NCBI GenBank assembly: GCA_017449975.1
Contig: JAFSYK010000005.1
Location: forward strand, 1-47,817
Origin: Bacteroidales bacterium
GTDB lineage: Bacteria > Bacteroidota > Bacteroidia > Bacteroidales > P3
Length of the DNA: 47,817 nt
Reading direction: 5' to 3'
In this document: in pieces, positions 35,269 to 43,827 of the stretch
How the letters are laid out: the number at the start of each line of letters is the position of its first letter
Numbering within the stretch: position 1 is the first letter of the stretch
Made by a program: the position numbers and the translations under genes
Notes under the pieces: generated by a model
Seen by the model: only the letters and a program-made list of their open reading frames with translations
What the model was told of the DNA's origin: nothing
Databases searched by the model: none

Positions 35269-37467
35269 TTAGCAACCGTAGTCGGACTGGAATTTGATGT
35301 TCATGAGGCGGAGCTCGTCGAGGGTGTACTCCTCATCAAAGTCGACGAACATCTGGTCGATAGAGAAATCCTCCTGGTCGCGCAGGTAATCGATAAGCTC
35401 TTCCTGGCACTCCTCGTCGATGGTCTCATTGATGATGTAGTCGACATCGAGCCGCGTGCCCGCTGCCACAATGCGCTCCATCTCGTCGAGCAACTCGGGG
35501 ATGGTGAGACCTTTGCCGCGGGCGATGTCTTCGAGCGACATCTTTTTGTCGATAGACTGGATGATGTAGACCTTCTGCATCGACTTGTTGACGGTGCTGC
35601 GCACCACAATGTCCTGCGCCCGCTCGATCTCGTTCTCCTCGACATACTGCTTGATGATGGCGATGAAGGGTGCGCCATGCTTTTGCGCCTTGCTGAGGCT
35701 GACGCCGCTACAGTGGCTCAACTCCTCGATGGTGCAGGGGTACTGGATGCTCATATCCTTGAGCGCATTGTCGGAGAAGATGACATGGGTGGGCAGATGC
35801 TGTTTGACAGCCATCGATTTGAGCAGACCTTTCAGCTGGATATACAACGCCTCGTCGCCGGCATCCGTGCCACCCGAGGGGGCCGACAGCATGAGGTCGT
35901 CATTGTCGCTCTCGCCGGTGTAGTCGTGCTCGCACGCCACCGATATCTCGTAAGGCTCGCGGATGTAGTCGCGGCCTTTCGGTGTAACCTTCAGCACACC
36001 GTACTGCTCCACCTCTTTTTCGACCAGATGCTCGAAGATGGCGTAGCGCGACACCGCTTTCCAGAAGGCGTCGTCGCGGTCGGCACCCTGGCCGTACTGC
36101 TCGAGCTGGTCGTGGCGATAGGCGTTGGTGAGCGCGTTTTTGCGGCCCATCATCACGTCTATCAGCTCCTTCAGCTTGAAAGCCTGCATGGTGGAGAGGA
36201 TGGTTTCAAGGAAATAGACCATCTCCTCTTTGACAGGGACGCGGGGCTTGGGATGGAGACAGTTGTCGCAGTTGCCGCAGTTGGGCTCGTTGTACTCTTC
36301 ACCGAAGTAGCGTAGGATGCTCATGCGTCGACATGCCGCCGATTCGGCGTAGCCGACCATCTCCTGCACCAGGTGGTTAGAGAGCTCCTGTTCGGTGAGA
36401 CTCTTGTCGGAGAAAAACTTGTAGAGCTTCTCGACGTCGTGCTCGGAGTAGAAAGCGATACAAACACCTTCGCCGCCGTCACGGCCCGCACGACCCGTCT
36501 CCTGATAGTAACCCTCGATGCTCTTGGGTATGTCGTAGTGGATAACGAAGCGGATGTCGGGTTTATCGATGCCCATACCGAAGGCGATGGTGGCCACGAT
36601 GACGTCAATGTCCTCCATCAGGAAGCGGTCCTGGTTCTCGGTGCGTGTCTTGCTGTCGAGACCGGCATGGTAAGGCAGTGCCTTGATGCCGTTGATGCTC
36701 AGCAGCTCGGCAAGGTCCTCTACCCTCTTACGGGTGAGACAATATATAATACCACTTTTATGTGGGTTGTCTTTGATGTATTTGATAATCTCCTTGTGCA
36801 GCAGCTTGGGGTCGTCGGGTTTGGGACGAATCTCGTAGTAGAGGTTTGGCCTGTTGAAGGAAGCGATGAACTGCTGCGCGCCCTCCATGCGCAGGTTCTT
36901 GATGATGTCCTGCTGCACCTTGGGTGTGGCGGAGGCGGTGAGGGTGAGAATCGGCACATTGGCCTGGATGGCGTCGATGGCGGCACGGAGGCGTCGGTAT
37001 TCAGGACGGAAGTCGTGGCCCCACTCAGAGATACAGTGTGCCTCGTCGATGGCGACGAAGGAGATGCGTATCTGTCGCAGAAACTCCACCGTCTCTTCCT
37101 TCGAGAGCGTCTCGGGAGCAACATAGAGCATCTTGGTGTCGCCACGCATCAGGTCGTCCTTCACCTCCTTCACCTGCTGCTTCGACAGCGAGGAGTTGAG
37201 GAAGTGCGCCACTACGTCGCGGCCCGCATTGTAGCGCACCGCGTCGACCTGGTTTTTCATCAACGCGATGAGCGGCGAAACCACGATGGCTGTCCCTGGC
37301 AAAATCATCGCTGGCAGTTGATAACACAGCGATTTGCCACCGCCAGTGGGCATGATGACAACCGTGTCGCGGCCTTCCAACACATTGCGGATGATAGCCT
37401 CTTGGTCTCCCTTAAAGCTATCAAACCCAAAGTATTCCTTTAACTTCTGTTGCAGGTCAATCATCAT
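35269..37467 (-). CDS. recQ: ATP-dependent DNA helicase RecQ
   Basis: The 732-residue 3'-5' helicase acts in recombinational repair and replication restart. It has Walker A MPTGGGKS (39-46), DEAH box (141-144) within AIDEAHCISEWGHDFRPEY, motif VI QETGRAGRDG (322-331), and the RecQ zinc site with C379, C397, C400 and C403. A winged-helix RQC region (about 410-520) is followed by an HRDC domain (about 545-615: LPTHVIFSDNALKDMS). A further C-terminal helical domain with IARGKGLTIPELLDEMERIV is common in Bacteroidota RecQ. Either of two adjacent ATGs could start it. Confidence 0.96.
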   Translation of the reverse strand: MMIDLQQKLKEYFGFDSFKGDQEAIIRNVLEGRDTVVIMPTGGGKSLCYQLPAMILPGTAIVVSPLIALMKNQVDAVRYNAGRDVVAHFLNSSLSKQQVKEVKDDLMRGDTKMLYVAPETLSKEETVEFLRQIRISFVAIDEAHCISEWGHDFRPEYRRLRAAIDAIQANVPILTLTASATPKVQQDIIKNLRMEGAQQFIASFNRPNLYYEIRPKPDDPKLLHKEIIKYIKDNPHKSGIIYCLTRKRVEDLAELLSINGIKALPYHAGLDSKTRTENQDRFLMEDIDVIVATIAFGMGIDKPDIRFVIHYDIPKSIEGYYQETGRAGRDGGEGVCIAFYSEHDVEKLYKFFSDKSLTEQELSNHLVQEMVGYAESAACRRMSILRYFGEEYNEPNCGNCDNCLHPKPRVPVKEEMVYFLETILSTMQAFKLKELIDVMMGRKNALTNAYRHDQLEQYGQGADRDDAFWKAVSRYAIFEHLVEKEVEQYGVLKVTPKGRDYIREPYEISVACEHDYTGESDNDDLMLSAPSGGTDAGDEALYIQLKGLLKSMAVKQHLPTHVIFSDNALKDMSIQYPCTIEELSHCSGVSLSKAQKHGAPFIAIIKQYVEENEIERAQDIVVRSTVNKSMQKVYIIQSIDKKMSLEDIARGKGLTIPELLDEMERIVAAGTRLDVDYIINETIDEECQEELIDYLRDQEDFSIDQMFVDFDEEYTLDELRLMNIKFQSDYGC

Positions 37468-37482
37468 ATTTGAAAAAACGTG

Positions 37483-37490
37483 TACCTTTG
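37483..37490 (+). promoter_or_regulatory. Promoter -7 box of kdsD
   Basis: TACCTTTG followed by CA matches TAnnTTTG. Transcription would begin near 37497, 43 nt before the proposed TTG start. A TTTG at 37469-37472 is only 10 nt upstream, too close for a standard -33 box. Confidence 0.6.
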
Positions 37491-37496
37491 CAAATC

Positions 37497-37527
37497 CAAA
37501 GTTATACTTTTTTTTTGTAACGACAAA
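37497..37527 (-). promoter_or_regulatory. Promoter of recQ
   Basis: The minus strand has TTTG (37524-37527), a 19-nt spacer and TAACTTTG (37497-37504), an exact match to the Bacteroidota consensus in both boxes and spacing. It faces the kdsD promoter, so the two predicted transcripts overlap at their 5' ends. Confidence 0.75.
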
Positions 37528-37539
37528 ATATTTTTTGAA

Positions 37540-38511
37540 TTGAATAATTCAGAAGAGATAAAACAAATTGCCATTCAAGTCATTAACGACGAAGAAAAGG
37601 CTATTGCAAATTTGAGGAACTACATCGACGACGCCTTTTCGAAGGCCGTTGAAGCGATGTATTCGACCTCGGGACGTGTGGTGGTGACCGGCATCGGCAA
37701 GAGTGCCAATATCGCCACGAAAATTGTGTCGACCCTCAACTCGACGGGCACCCCTGCCCTCTTCCTGCACGCTGCCGACGCCATCCACGGCGATTTGGGC
37801 ATGGTGCAGCCCGACGATGTGGTTATCTGCATCTCGAAGAGCGGCAACACACCGGAAATCAAGGTGCTGGTACCCCTCATCAAGAACTTCGGCAACAAGT
37901 TGATTGCTATGGTGGGCAACACCGACTCGTTTCTTGCCAAGCAGGCCGACATCGTGCTGAACTGCACGGTGGACCACGAGGCATGCCCCAACAACCTCGC
38001 CCCCACCTCGTCGACAACGGCGCAGCTGGTGATGGGCGACGCGCTGGCGGTGGCCCTCATCGAATGCCGCGGCTTCTCGGCCAGCGACTTCGCACGGTTT
38101 CACCCGGGCGGCGCGCTGGGCAAGCAGCTCTACCTGCATGTCGACGACCTGTTCCGTCAGAACGAGCGGCCACAGGTGGCAGCGACGACGAGCGTGCGCG
38201 ACACCATACTGGAGATGACCTCCAAACGGCTGGGCTGCGCTGTGGTGACCGACGAGCAGCGGCACGTGCTGGGCATCGTCACCGACGGTGACCTGCGCCG
38301 CATGATGAAGGCGCAGCGCGACACCAACAGTCTCACCGCCGGCGACATCATGACCCGCAACCCCAAATGCATCGCCGCCTCGGAGTACGCCGTCAACGCA
38401 CTGCATCTGATGCAGGCCAACTCCATCACACAACTGGTGGTGGTAGACAACGACGGACACTACGAAGGGGTGCTGCATCTACATGATATTTTGAAGGAAG
38501 GGATTATTTAA
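37540..38511 (+). CDS. kdsD: D-arabinose 5-phosphate isomerase (KpsF/GutQ family)
   Basis: The enzyme converts ribulose 5-phosphate to arabinose 5-phosphate, the precursor of Kdo for lipopolysaccharide. No ATG lies at the expected place; TTG at 37540 gives a 323-residue protein starting (M)NNSEEIKQIA, and an ATG 60 bp upstream lies before the promoter-proximal start and would add an unlikely Phe/Cys-rich leader. The SIS domain (about 35-170) has GIGKSANIATK, HGDLGMV, SKSGNTPE and LAPTSSTTAQLVMGDALA, and two CBS domains follow (about 205-265, 270-323). lptB is 57 bp downstream. Confidence 0.93.
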   Translation: MNNSEEIKQIAIQVINDEEKAIANLRNYIDDAFSKAVEAMYSTSGRVVVTGIGKSANIATKIVSTLNSTGTPALFLHAADAIHGDLGMVQPDDVVICISKSGNTPEIKVLVPLIKNFGNKLIAMVGNTDSFLAKQADIVLNCTVDHEACPNNLAPTSSTTAQLVMGDALAVALIECRGFSASDFARFHPGGALGKQLYLHVDDLFRQNERPQVAATTSVRDTILEMTSKRLGCAVVTDEQRHVLGIVTDGDLRRMMKAQRDTNSLTAGDIMTRNPKCIAASEYAVNALHLMQANSITQLVVVDNDGHYEGVLHLHDILKEGII

Positions 38512-38562
38512 TGCGTTAATGTGGGAATGCGTTAATCTTGGAATTGGGGAAATTGATAATTT
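38507..38562 (+). repeat. 8-bp array beginning at the kdsD stop codon
   Basis: The sequence tiles as TTTAATGC, GTTAATGT, GGGAATGC, GTTAATCT, TGGAATTG, GGGAAATT, GATAATTT. The first unit contains the kdsD stop (TAA, 38509-38511). The array ends 6 bp before the lptB ATG. Confidence 0.75.
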
Positions 38563-38568
38563 ATAAAG

Positions 38569-39330
38569 ATGGAATTACGGACTGAAAAGGTTGTCAAGAT
38601 ATACCGGTCGAGGACCGTTGTGAAGGAGGTGTCGGTGAACGTACACCAGGGCGAGATTGTGGGTCTGCTGGGCCCTAACGGCGCTGGCAAAACCACCACG
38701 TTCTACATGATGGTGGGCATCATCAAGCCCTATTCGGGACGTGTGTTTCTCGACGACCAAGAGATTACCAAGATGCCGATGTACCGTCGCGCACAGATGG
38801 GCGTGGGCTATCTGGCACAGGAGGCGTCGGTGTTCCGCCAGATGAGCGTGGCCGACAATATCAGCTCCATTCTGGAGTTCCGTCGCGATCTGGACAAGGC
38901 GGGACGCGCGGAACAGCTGGAGTCGCTGCTCAACGAGTTTGGATTGCAGAAGATACGCAACAGCAAAGGCATACAGCTGAGCGGTGGCGAGCGTCGCCGC
39001 ACCGAGATTGCCCGTGCGCTGGCCAACGACCCCAAGTTCCTGCTGCTCGACGAGCCGTTTGCCGGCGTCGATCCCATTGCTGTGCAGGACATCCAGGACA
39101 TCGTGGCGCACCTGAAGGACAAGAATATCGGCATCCTCATCACCGACCACAACGTCAACGAGACGCTGCGCATCACCGACCGCGCCTATCTGCTCTACGA
39201 GGGCAAAGTGCTGCACCAAGGCACCCCTGAGGAGATGGCCAACGACCCCGATGTGCGGGACAAATATTTGGGTCGCGACTTCGAATGGCGCGGCCGCAAA
39301 CAAACAAAGAAGCTCAACCTCGAAGGTTGA
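38569..39330 (+). CDS. lptB: LPS export ABC transporter ATP-binding protein LptB
   Basis: LptB powers extraction of lipopolysaccharide from the inner membrane by LptFG and its transit through the Lpt bridge. It is 253 residues, with Walker A GPNGAGKT (35-42), Q-loop region [16 protein letters not shown] (79-94), signature LSGGE (137-141), Walker [14 protein letters not shown] (157-169) and switch His in ITDHN (194). The [14 protein letters not shown] stretch is specific to LptB. It is likely co-transcribed with kdsD, so two LPS steps share an operon. Its last codons form part of a terminator hairpin. Confidence 0.96.
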   Translation: MELRTEKVVKIYRSRTVVKEVSVNVHQGEIVGLLGPNGAGKTTTFYMMVGIIKPYSGRVFLDDQEITKMPMYRRAQMGVGYLAQEASVFRQMSVADNISSILEFRRDLDKAGRAEQLESLLNEFGLQKIRNSKGIQLSGGERRRTEIARALANDPKFLLLDEPFAGVDPIAVQDIQDIVAHLKDKNIGILITDHNVNETLRITDRAYLLYEGKVLHQGTPEEMANDPDVRDKYLGRDFEWRGRKQTKKLNLEG

Positions 39331-39339
39331 GCTTCTTTT
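39306..39339. terminator. Bidirectional terminator overlapping the lptB stop codon
   Basis: aaagaagctcaacct (39306-39320) pairs perfectly over 15 bp with 39324-39338 around a cga loop. Codons Lys-Lys-Leu-Asn-Leu-Glu-Gly and the TGA of lptB lie inside the stem. Both strands end in a T-rich arm, so it could also end the convergent fabD transcript. Confidence 0.85.
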
Positions 39340-39372
39340 GCTTTAGTGCGATTGGTTTTAGTCTGATTCGCT

Positions 39373-40254
39373 TTATTCCGCAGAATGGGCGTTGGCGTTG
39401 GCGTCGACACGCTTGATCATGCCCTGCAGCGCGGTGCCGGGACCCACCTCGATGAATTCGGCGGCGCCGTCCTTCAACATGTTCTGCACGGTGGCAGTCC
39501 AGCGCACAGGCGAGGTGAGCTGTTTGTTGAGGTTGGCTTTGATTTCGTCGGGGTCGCTGACGGGCAGTGCACAGACATTCTGGTAGCAGGGGCAGATGGG
39601 TGCGGAGAAGGCGGTCTGCTCGATGGCTGCCGACAGCTCGACGCGTGCCGGCTCCATGAGCGGAGAGTGGAAGGCGCCACCCACCGCCAGCGGCATCGCA
39701 CGGCCACCGGCCGCCTTAACGGCCTCGCAAGCTTTGGCGACACCTTCGACGGTACCGCTGATGACCAGCTGGCCCGGGCAGTTGTAGTTGGCGGCAACGA
39801 CAACCTCGCCTTCGACGGCGGCACAGATATCCTCGACAGTCTTGTCGTCGAGCTTCAACACGGCAGCCATGGTGGAGGGATGTGCCTCACAGCATTTCTG
39901 CATGGCGTTGGCGCGGGCGATGACGAGCCGCAGGCCATCCTCGAAGCGCATGGCCTTGGCCGCCACCAGCGCGGAGAACTCGCCCAGCGAGTGACCGCCC
40001 ACCATGTCGGGCTGGAAACGATCGCCCATATAGGCGGCGAGGATGGTGGAATGGAGGAAGATAGCGGGCTGCGTGACCTTGGTCTGCTTCAGGTCGTCAG
40101 CCGTGCCGGCAAACATGAGGTCGGTGATGCGGAAGCCAATAATCTCGTTGGCTTGCTCAAACATATCGCGGCACTGTTTGTTGCCGTCGTAGAGGTCTTT
40201 GCCCATGCCTACAAACTGGGCTCCCTGGCCAGGGAATACATATGCTTTTTTCAT
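39373..40254 (-). CDS. fabD: Malonyl-CoA:ACP transacylase
   Basis: The enzyme transfers malonyl from CoA to acyl carrier protein to start fatty-acid elongation. It is 293 residues. The N-terminal FPGQGAQFVGMG (7-18), the nucleophile elbow GGHSLGEFSAL with Ser89, the QPAIFLHS segment (62-69) and the second catalytic His196 in GGAFHSPLMEPAR are all present. It starts 3 bp after the flippase stop and converges on lptB. Confidence 0.96.
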   Translation of the reverse strand: MKKAYVFPGQGAQFVGMGKDLYDGNKQCRDMFEQANEIIGFRITDLMFAGTADDLKQTKVTQPAIFLHSTILAAYMGDRFQPDMVGGHSLGEFSALVAAKAMRFEDGLRLVIARANAMQKCCEAHPSTMAAVLKLDDKTVEDICAAVEGEVVVAANYNCPGQLVISGTVEGVAKACEAVKAAGGRAMPLAVGGAFHSPLMEPARVELSAAIEQTAFSAPICPCYQNVCALPVSDPDEIKANLNKQLTSPVRWTATVQNMLKDGAAEFIEVGPGTALQGMIKRVDANANAHSAE

Positions 40255-40257
40255 GGT

Positions 40258-41763
40258 TTAACTTTTTATGAAATTTAGTTTCATTATTTCTTTTATCTCC
40301 AACAGTCCCAGCACCCAAGCAAGCCCCGTGGCGAGGAGAGCCACCACCGGCAAGGTAATCCACCATGCCAGGTGCGGGATGCAGAAAGTGCAGGCGACAA
40401 TAGATAACGCAAAATAGAACAGTTTTAGTATATAGCCCCGTGCAGGGTGGAACGAAAAGATGCGCACCGCAGCCGCCACCTGCGCCACAGCCATGAAACC
40501 CTGCGCCGTCAGCGCCGCGCAGGCGCTGCCCACCACACCCAGCCAAGGGATAAGCAGGATGTTGAGCAGGATGTTCAACAGCAGCGAGACAGCGGCGAAA
40601 AGGTTGAGTTGGCGCAGCATGCCCGCAGCCGTCAGCAGGGTGCCGAAAACGTAGGTGGTGGAGATGGGGATGATGCAGAACACCAGTACACGGAAAACGG
40701 AGGCATAGCCCTCCGCATGGTCAACATAGAAGAGCGCCATCAAGTCGTCACCCAGGCTGGAGAGCGCACAGGCGGCAGTGACGGCGAAAACCATCATCAA
40801 GGAGAACATACGGCGCACCGTGTCCCGAAGCTCCGTCGGACGACGGTCGCACTCCTTCGTCATCTTGGCGAAGACCGGCAACAGCGGCACCGAGACGAGG
40901 TAGCCTATCATGGTCAGCGCATCGAGCAGCCGAAAAGCACCGGCATAGAGTCCGGCGTTGAAGTCGCCTGTCCCCTCGGGCGATAGCAGCTGCAGCAGTA
41001 CCGGGTCGAGCCGGTTGTAGCTGGCCATGAGCAGCACCAACAGAGCAAAAGGCAGACTTTTCTTCAGGATGACCAGCGTAAAAGGCTTGTTCCACCGCAG
41101 CCTTCGCAGGCCTGTCTTACGCACCAGCACCGCCAACGCCAGCAAAACGGTGACCAGGTAGGCCGCCGTCTGGGCGTAGACGAAATGGTATATCGAAAAC
41201 TGGAAATGGGGAAGCACCCCTTGCGGACCCCACAGCAGGAAGCCGCAGATGGCTATCATCAGCAGCCGGTCGAGGACACTCAGCACGCTGTCCCAGCGGA
41301 AAAGGAGCAGTCCCTCGAAATTGCTGCGCAGATAGAGGATGAGCGAGTTGAGGAACTGATTGAGGCAGAGCCACGCCAGCAAGTTGAACTGCTCGGAGCC
41401 GTAGCCCAGCAGCGCGCCCACGCTGAAGGTGACCAGCAGATAGAAGAAGAAAAGCAAGAATTTCACGCCCAAGATGCCCGACAGGTGTTTGTCGATGAGC
41501 TTGGGATGGCGGGCGATGTTGCGGGTGTTGAAGTTGGTGATACCCAAATCCAACACAATATTGAAGATGTAGCTCAGGTTGAAGATAGCAAAATAGAAGC
41601 CGTAGGCCTCGCTGCCCACCGCGTTCTGCACACCCACCTCGACGCCAAGCAGCCAGAAGGGCTTGACCAGCAGGTTGAGCAGCAGCAGCCACAGCATCCC
41701 CGAGAAGAGGCGACGCTGCAGTCCGGCGGAGGTGTCAATCGCTTTCAACGGAGCATCTGCCAT
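40258..41763 (-). CDS. Polysaccharide flippase (MOP superfamily, Wzx-like)
   Basis: The 501-residue membrane protein has about 12-14 hydrophobic segments spread over its length and a short cytoplasmic N-terminus before LFSGMLWLLLLNLLVKPFW. The pattern FYFAIFNLSYIFNIVLDLGI then NFNTRNIARHP is typical of the polysaccharide biosynthesis/MATE-like oligosaccharide flippases that move undecaprenyl-linked glycans across the inner membrane. Its start overlaps the lipoprotein gene by 19 bp and its stop is 3 bp from fabD. The exact substrate is unknown, and there are no glycosyltransferases nearby. Confidence 0.85.
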   Translation of the reverse strand: MADAPLKAIDTSAGLQRRLFSGMLWLLLLNLLVKPFWLLGVEVGVQNAVGSEAYGFYFAIFNLSYIFNIVLDLGITNFNTRNIARHPKLIDKHLSGILGVKFLLFFFYLLVTFSVGALLGYGSEQFNLLAWLCLNQFLNSLILYLRSNFEGLLLFRWDSVLSVLDRLLMIAICGFLLWGPQGVLPHFQFSIYHFVYAQTAAYLVTVLLALAVLVRKTGLRRLRWNKPFTLVILKKSLPFALLVLLMASYNRLDPVLLQLLSPEGTGDFNAGLYAGAFRLLDALTMIGYLVSVPLLPVFAKMTKECDRRPTELRDTVRRMFSLMMVFAVTAACALSSLGDDLMALFYVDHAEGYASVFRVLVFCIIPISTTYVFGTLLTAAGMLRQLNLFAAVSLLLNILLNILLIPWLGVVGSACAALTAQGFMAVAQVAAAVRIFSFHPARGYILKLFYFALSIVACTFCIPHLAWWITLPVVALLATGLAWVLGLLEIKEIMKLNFIKS

Positions 41764-43421
41764 GACTCTTCGATATCCCAGTTTTCACGCACATCGAGCG
41801 TCTTCTCGAACCGATAGACGGGTTCGGGCTGCCGATGCTGCCAATAGTTGCCGGCGGTCCACCGTCCGTCGCCGTTCTTGTCGTCGAAGGCCTGTATGCG
41901 GTATTTGCCGGGTTTCAGGTGTTCGAGGCCCAGCCGCTGCTGACCTGCCGGCCACGGCAGCGAGCGGACCACGCTGCCCTGCTCGTCGGTCAGCTGCAAG
42001 ATAATGCTGGACGGCAAAACATCGCGACAGGTGAGGAAGATATTGCCGTAACGGTCGGACGACAAGACTTCGACCGTCGACTCAATGTGGCCGTTGGGAT
42101 TGCCCCAGAGGTCGGTCACCGCGCCTGCCACCAGTGTGAAAACATATTTGTTGCCGCCGGGCAACACGGTGTCGATCCGTGCACTGAGCGACAGACTGTC
42201 GAAGCGCAGCCGTACCGTCGAATAAAGACTGTCGGTGAGGTTGAGCATCTGCAGCGCCGTGTCGGCACAATGCGCCACGGGGTTGCTGAACGACAGACTC
42301 AGTGAATCGAAGACGCCCACCGACGAAGCGAACAGGAAGCGTGCCTGGAGCAGCACGGCGGTGTCGGCAACCGCCGTACCGTCTTTGCGCCGCCGTTGCG
42401 GTCCTTTTCTACGCCACTTCAGCTGCAGCGTGTCGTCGATTCCGCTGGCGTCGCTGAGCATCAGCGTCACCGTGTCGCGTTTGGGCTGCCGTAGCCACAC
42501 CTGCAGGGTGTCGCCCCTGTCGTTGCATTTCCATGTCAGGCTGTCGGCACAGCGCAGCCGAGGCTGCAGCATGGGTGCCGCTGTGGTCACCACCACGCGG
42601 CTGGGCGAGAGAAACTCGCTCTTGGTGATACGCTGGGCAGCGTGGGTCGAATCTTTGGAAAGCAGGAGTGTAAGCTCCGAGTCGTGCTTTTCGGGCGTCG
42701 CACTACTGTCATCGGGTTGAGGCAGCCAGGTGGGACGGAACAGGGTGTCGAGGAACGCTACCGCCTCGTCGCCATTGTAGCGCAGGTTGCGGTCGGCATC
42801 GTCGATGGCAATCATCCGGTATTGGCCATCGGCCATAAAGTTGAATCGGAAATGACCTTTTTCGTCACAGCGCGCCACATAGTCGGGCTGCTTCCGTGTA
42901 ACGGTGGAGTCGTCCCACTCCGCATCGCCGCTCTGTCGGTAGAGCAGCACCGTCACCGTCTTGTCGGTCGGCATACCCTTGTAGGCGTCCAGCACGAAGC
43001 CCTGCAGCGAGAGACTGTCGATGACGCTGCCCGTGGAGAAAGCATACTCCAACGGTCCGATGCGGTTGCCCTCGGTGAAATCGGCAATGGCGCCATGCAT
43101 CTGGAAGAGATAGGTGACGTCGGGACGTAGCGTGTCGGGCAGGTCGACCACCAGGCTCTTGCCCTTGAGGGTGTATTGCGGCTTGGGCTGGATAGGGGGC
43201 GAGATGATGATATTGTTGTCGGGGTCGTTCAACACGACATACTCGTCGAAGGTGATGCTGAACGAGCGGTTGGCGAAATGCGTCGTCCCCGCCTCGGGTT
43301 GCATCGCCGTCACGGCAGGTGGCGTGATGTCGCGCGGTCCGCCAGAGGGATAGCCCTGCTTGGCACACGACGCCAACAGCATTGCCGTTGCGACGAGGAG
43401 GAATATGGTTGGCTTTTTCAT
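41745..43421 (-). CDS. Outer-surface lipoprotein with N-terminal bacterial Ig-like domain
   Basis: The 558-residue protein has a lipoprotein signal MKKPTIFLLVATAMLLASC with the lipidated Cys19, followed by AKQGYPSGGPRDITPPAV, a frequent start of this Bacteroidota family. Residues about 30-120 form an SbsA/Big_5-type Ig-like domain (FSITFDEYVVLNDPDNNIII). A carboxypeptidase-regulatory-like region (LQGFVLDAYKGMP) and long beta-rich stretches follow. The C-terminus has KYRIQAFDDKNGDGRWTAGN and QPEPVYRFEKTLDVRENWD. A structural or binding role in the periplasm or outer membrane is inferred; no enzyme motif is seen. It heads the flippase-fabD transcript. Confidence 0.82.
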   Translation of the reverse strand: MKKPTIFLLVATAMLLASCAKQGYPSGGPRDITPPAVTAMQPEAGTTHFANRSFSITFDEYVVLNDPDNNIIISPPIQPKPQYTLKGKSLVVDLPDTLRPDVTYLFQMHGAIADFTEGNRIGPLEYAFSTGSVIDSLSLQGFVLDAYKGMPTDKTVTVLLYRQSGDAEWDDSTVTRKQPDYVARCDEKGHFRFNFMADGQYRMIAIDDADRNLRYNGDEAVAFLDTLFRPTWLPQPDDSSATPEKHDSELTLLLSKDSTHAAQRITKSEFLSPSRVVVTTAAPMLQPRLRCADSLTWKCNDRGDTLQVWLRQPKRDTVTLMLSDASGIDDTLQLKWRRKGPQRRRKDGTAVADTAVLLQARFLFASSVGVFDSLSLSFSNPVAHCADTALQMLNLTDSLYSTVRLRFDSLSLSARIDTVLPGGNKYVFTLVAGAVTDLWGNPNGHIESTVEVLSSDRYGNIFLTCRDVLPSSIILQLTDEQGSVVRSLPWPAGQQRLGLEHLKPGKYRIQAFDDKNGDGRWTAGNYWQHRQPEPVYRFEKTLDVRENWDIEESWQMLR

Positions 43422-43433
43422 TTTAGTAGTTAA

Positions 43434-43660
43434 GTAGGTAAGGAGTTAAGTAGTTAAGGCAAATGTACTGGGTGTGGTTGTAGTTAAGGAGGTAAGGCAA
43501 ATGTTCTGGGTGTGGTTGTAGTTAAGGAGTTAAGAAGTTAAGGAGTTAAGGCGAATGTACTTGGGGGGTTGGGATTTAGTAGTTATGTAGACAGTAGTTA
43601 AGGTGAATGTTTGGGGGAGCTTGGTTTTAGGAGTTGAGGAGTTATGGTAGTTACGGTAAT
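43434..43660. repeat. 8-bp arrays with a ~38-bp higher-order repeat in a divergent gap
   Basis: tagttaag-type octamers (tagttaa, gtaggtaa, ggagttaa, gtagttaa) recur. A longer unit gtagttaaggaggtaaggca followed by aatgttctgggtgtggtt is present more than once. The region lies between the divergent starts of the lipoprotein gene (43421) and the protease gene (43828). The rest of the gap (43661-43827) is A/T-rich with the protease promoter. Confidence 0.75.
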
Positions 43661-43803
43661 TTGTGTGGTGTAGAAGGCAAATTGACACGCATTACCTTGA
43701 ATCAACCGCATGTTGATATATGAAATATAAAACGTAACAATAAACATTTTATTGCTTTCCGCTGTTCCCAAAAATAGTAGCGGGCTTATTTGAGATTTAT
43801 TCA

Positions 43804-43811
43804 TACATTTG
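43804..43811 (+). promoter_or_regulatory. Promoter -7 box of the S41 protease gene
   Basis: TACATTTG then CA matches TAnnTTTG. A TTTG at 43789-43792 is 11 nt upstream, the same short spacing as at kdsD. Transcription would start about 10 nt before the ATG at 43828, so the mRNA is almost leaderless. Confidence 0.6.
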
Positions 43812-43827
43812 CAAAAAAAATCAAGAA

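Noticed and set aside
36373-37443. 356-codon plus-strand frame opposite recQ
   Set aside because: RecQ motifs are complete on the minus strand; the plus-strand translation matches nothing recognisable.
37480-37539. ATG start at 37480 for kdsD
   Set aside because: It lies upstream of the predicted transcription start and adds a Phe/Cys/Lys-rich leader not typical of the family; TTG at 37540 is preferred.
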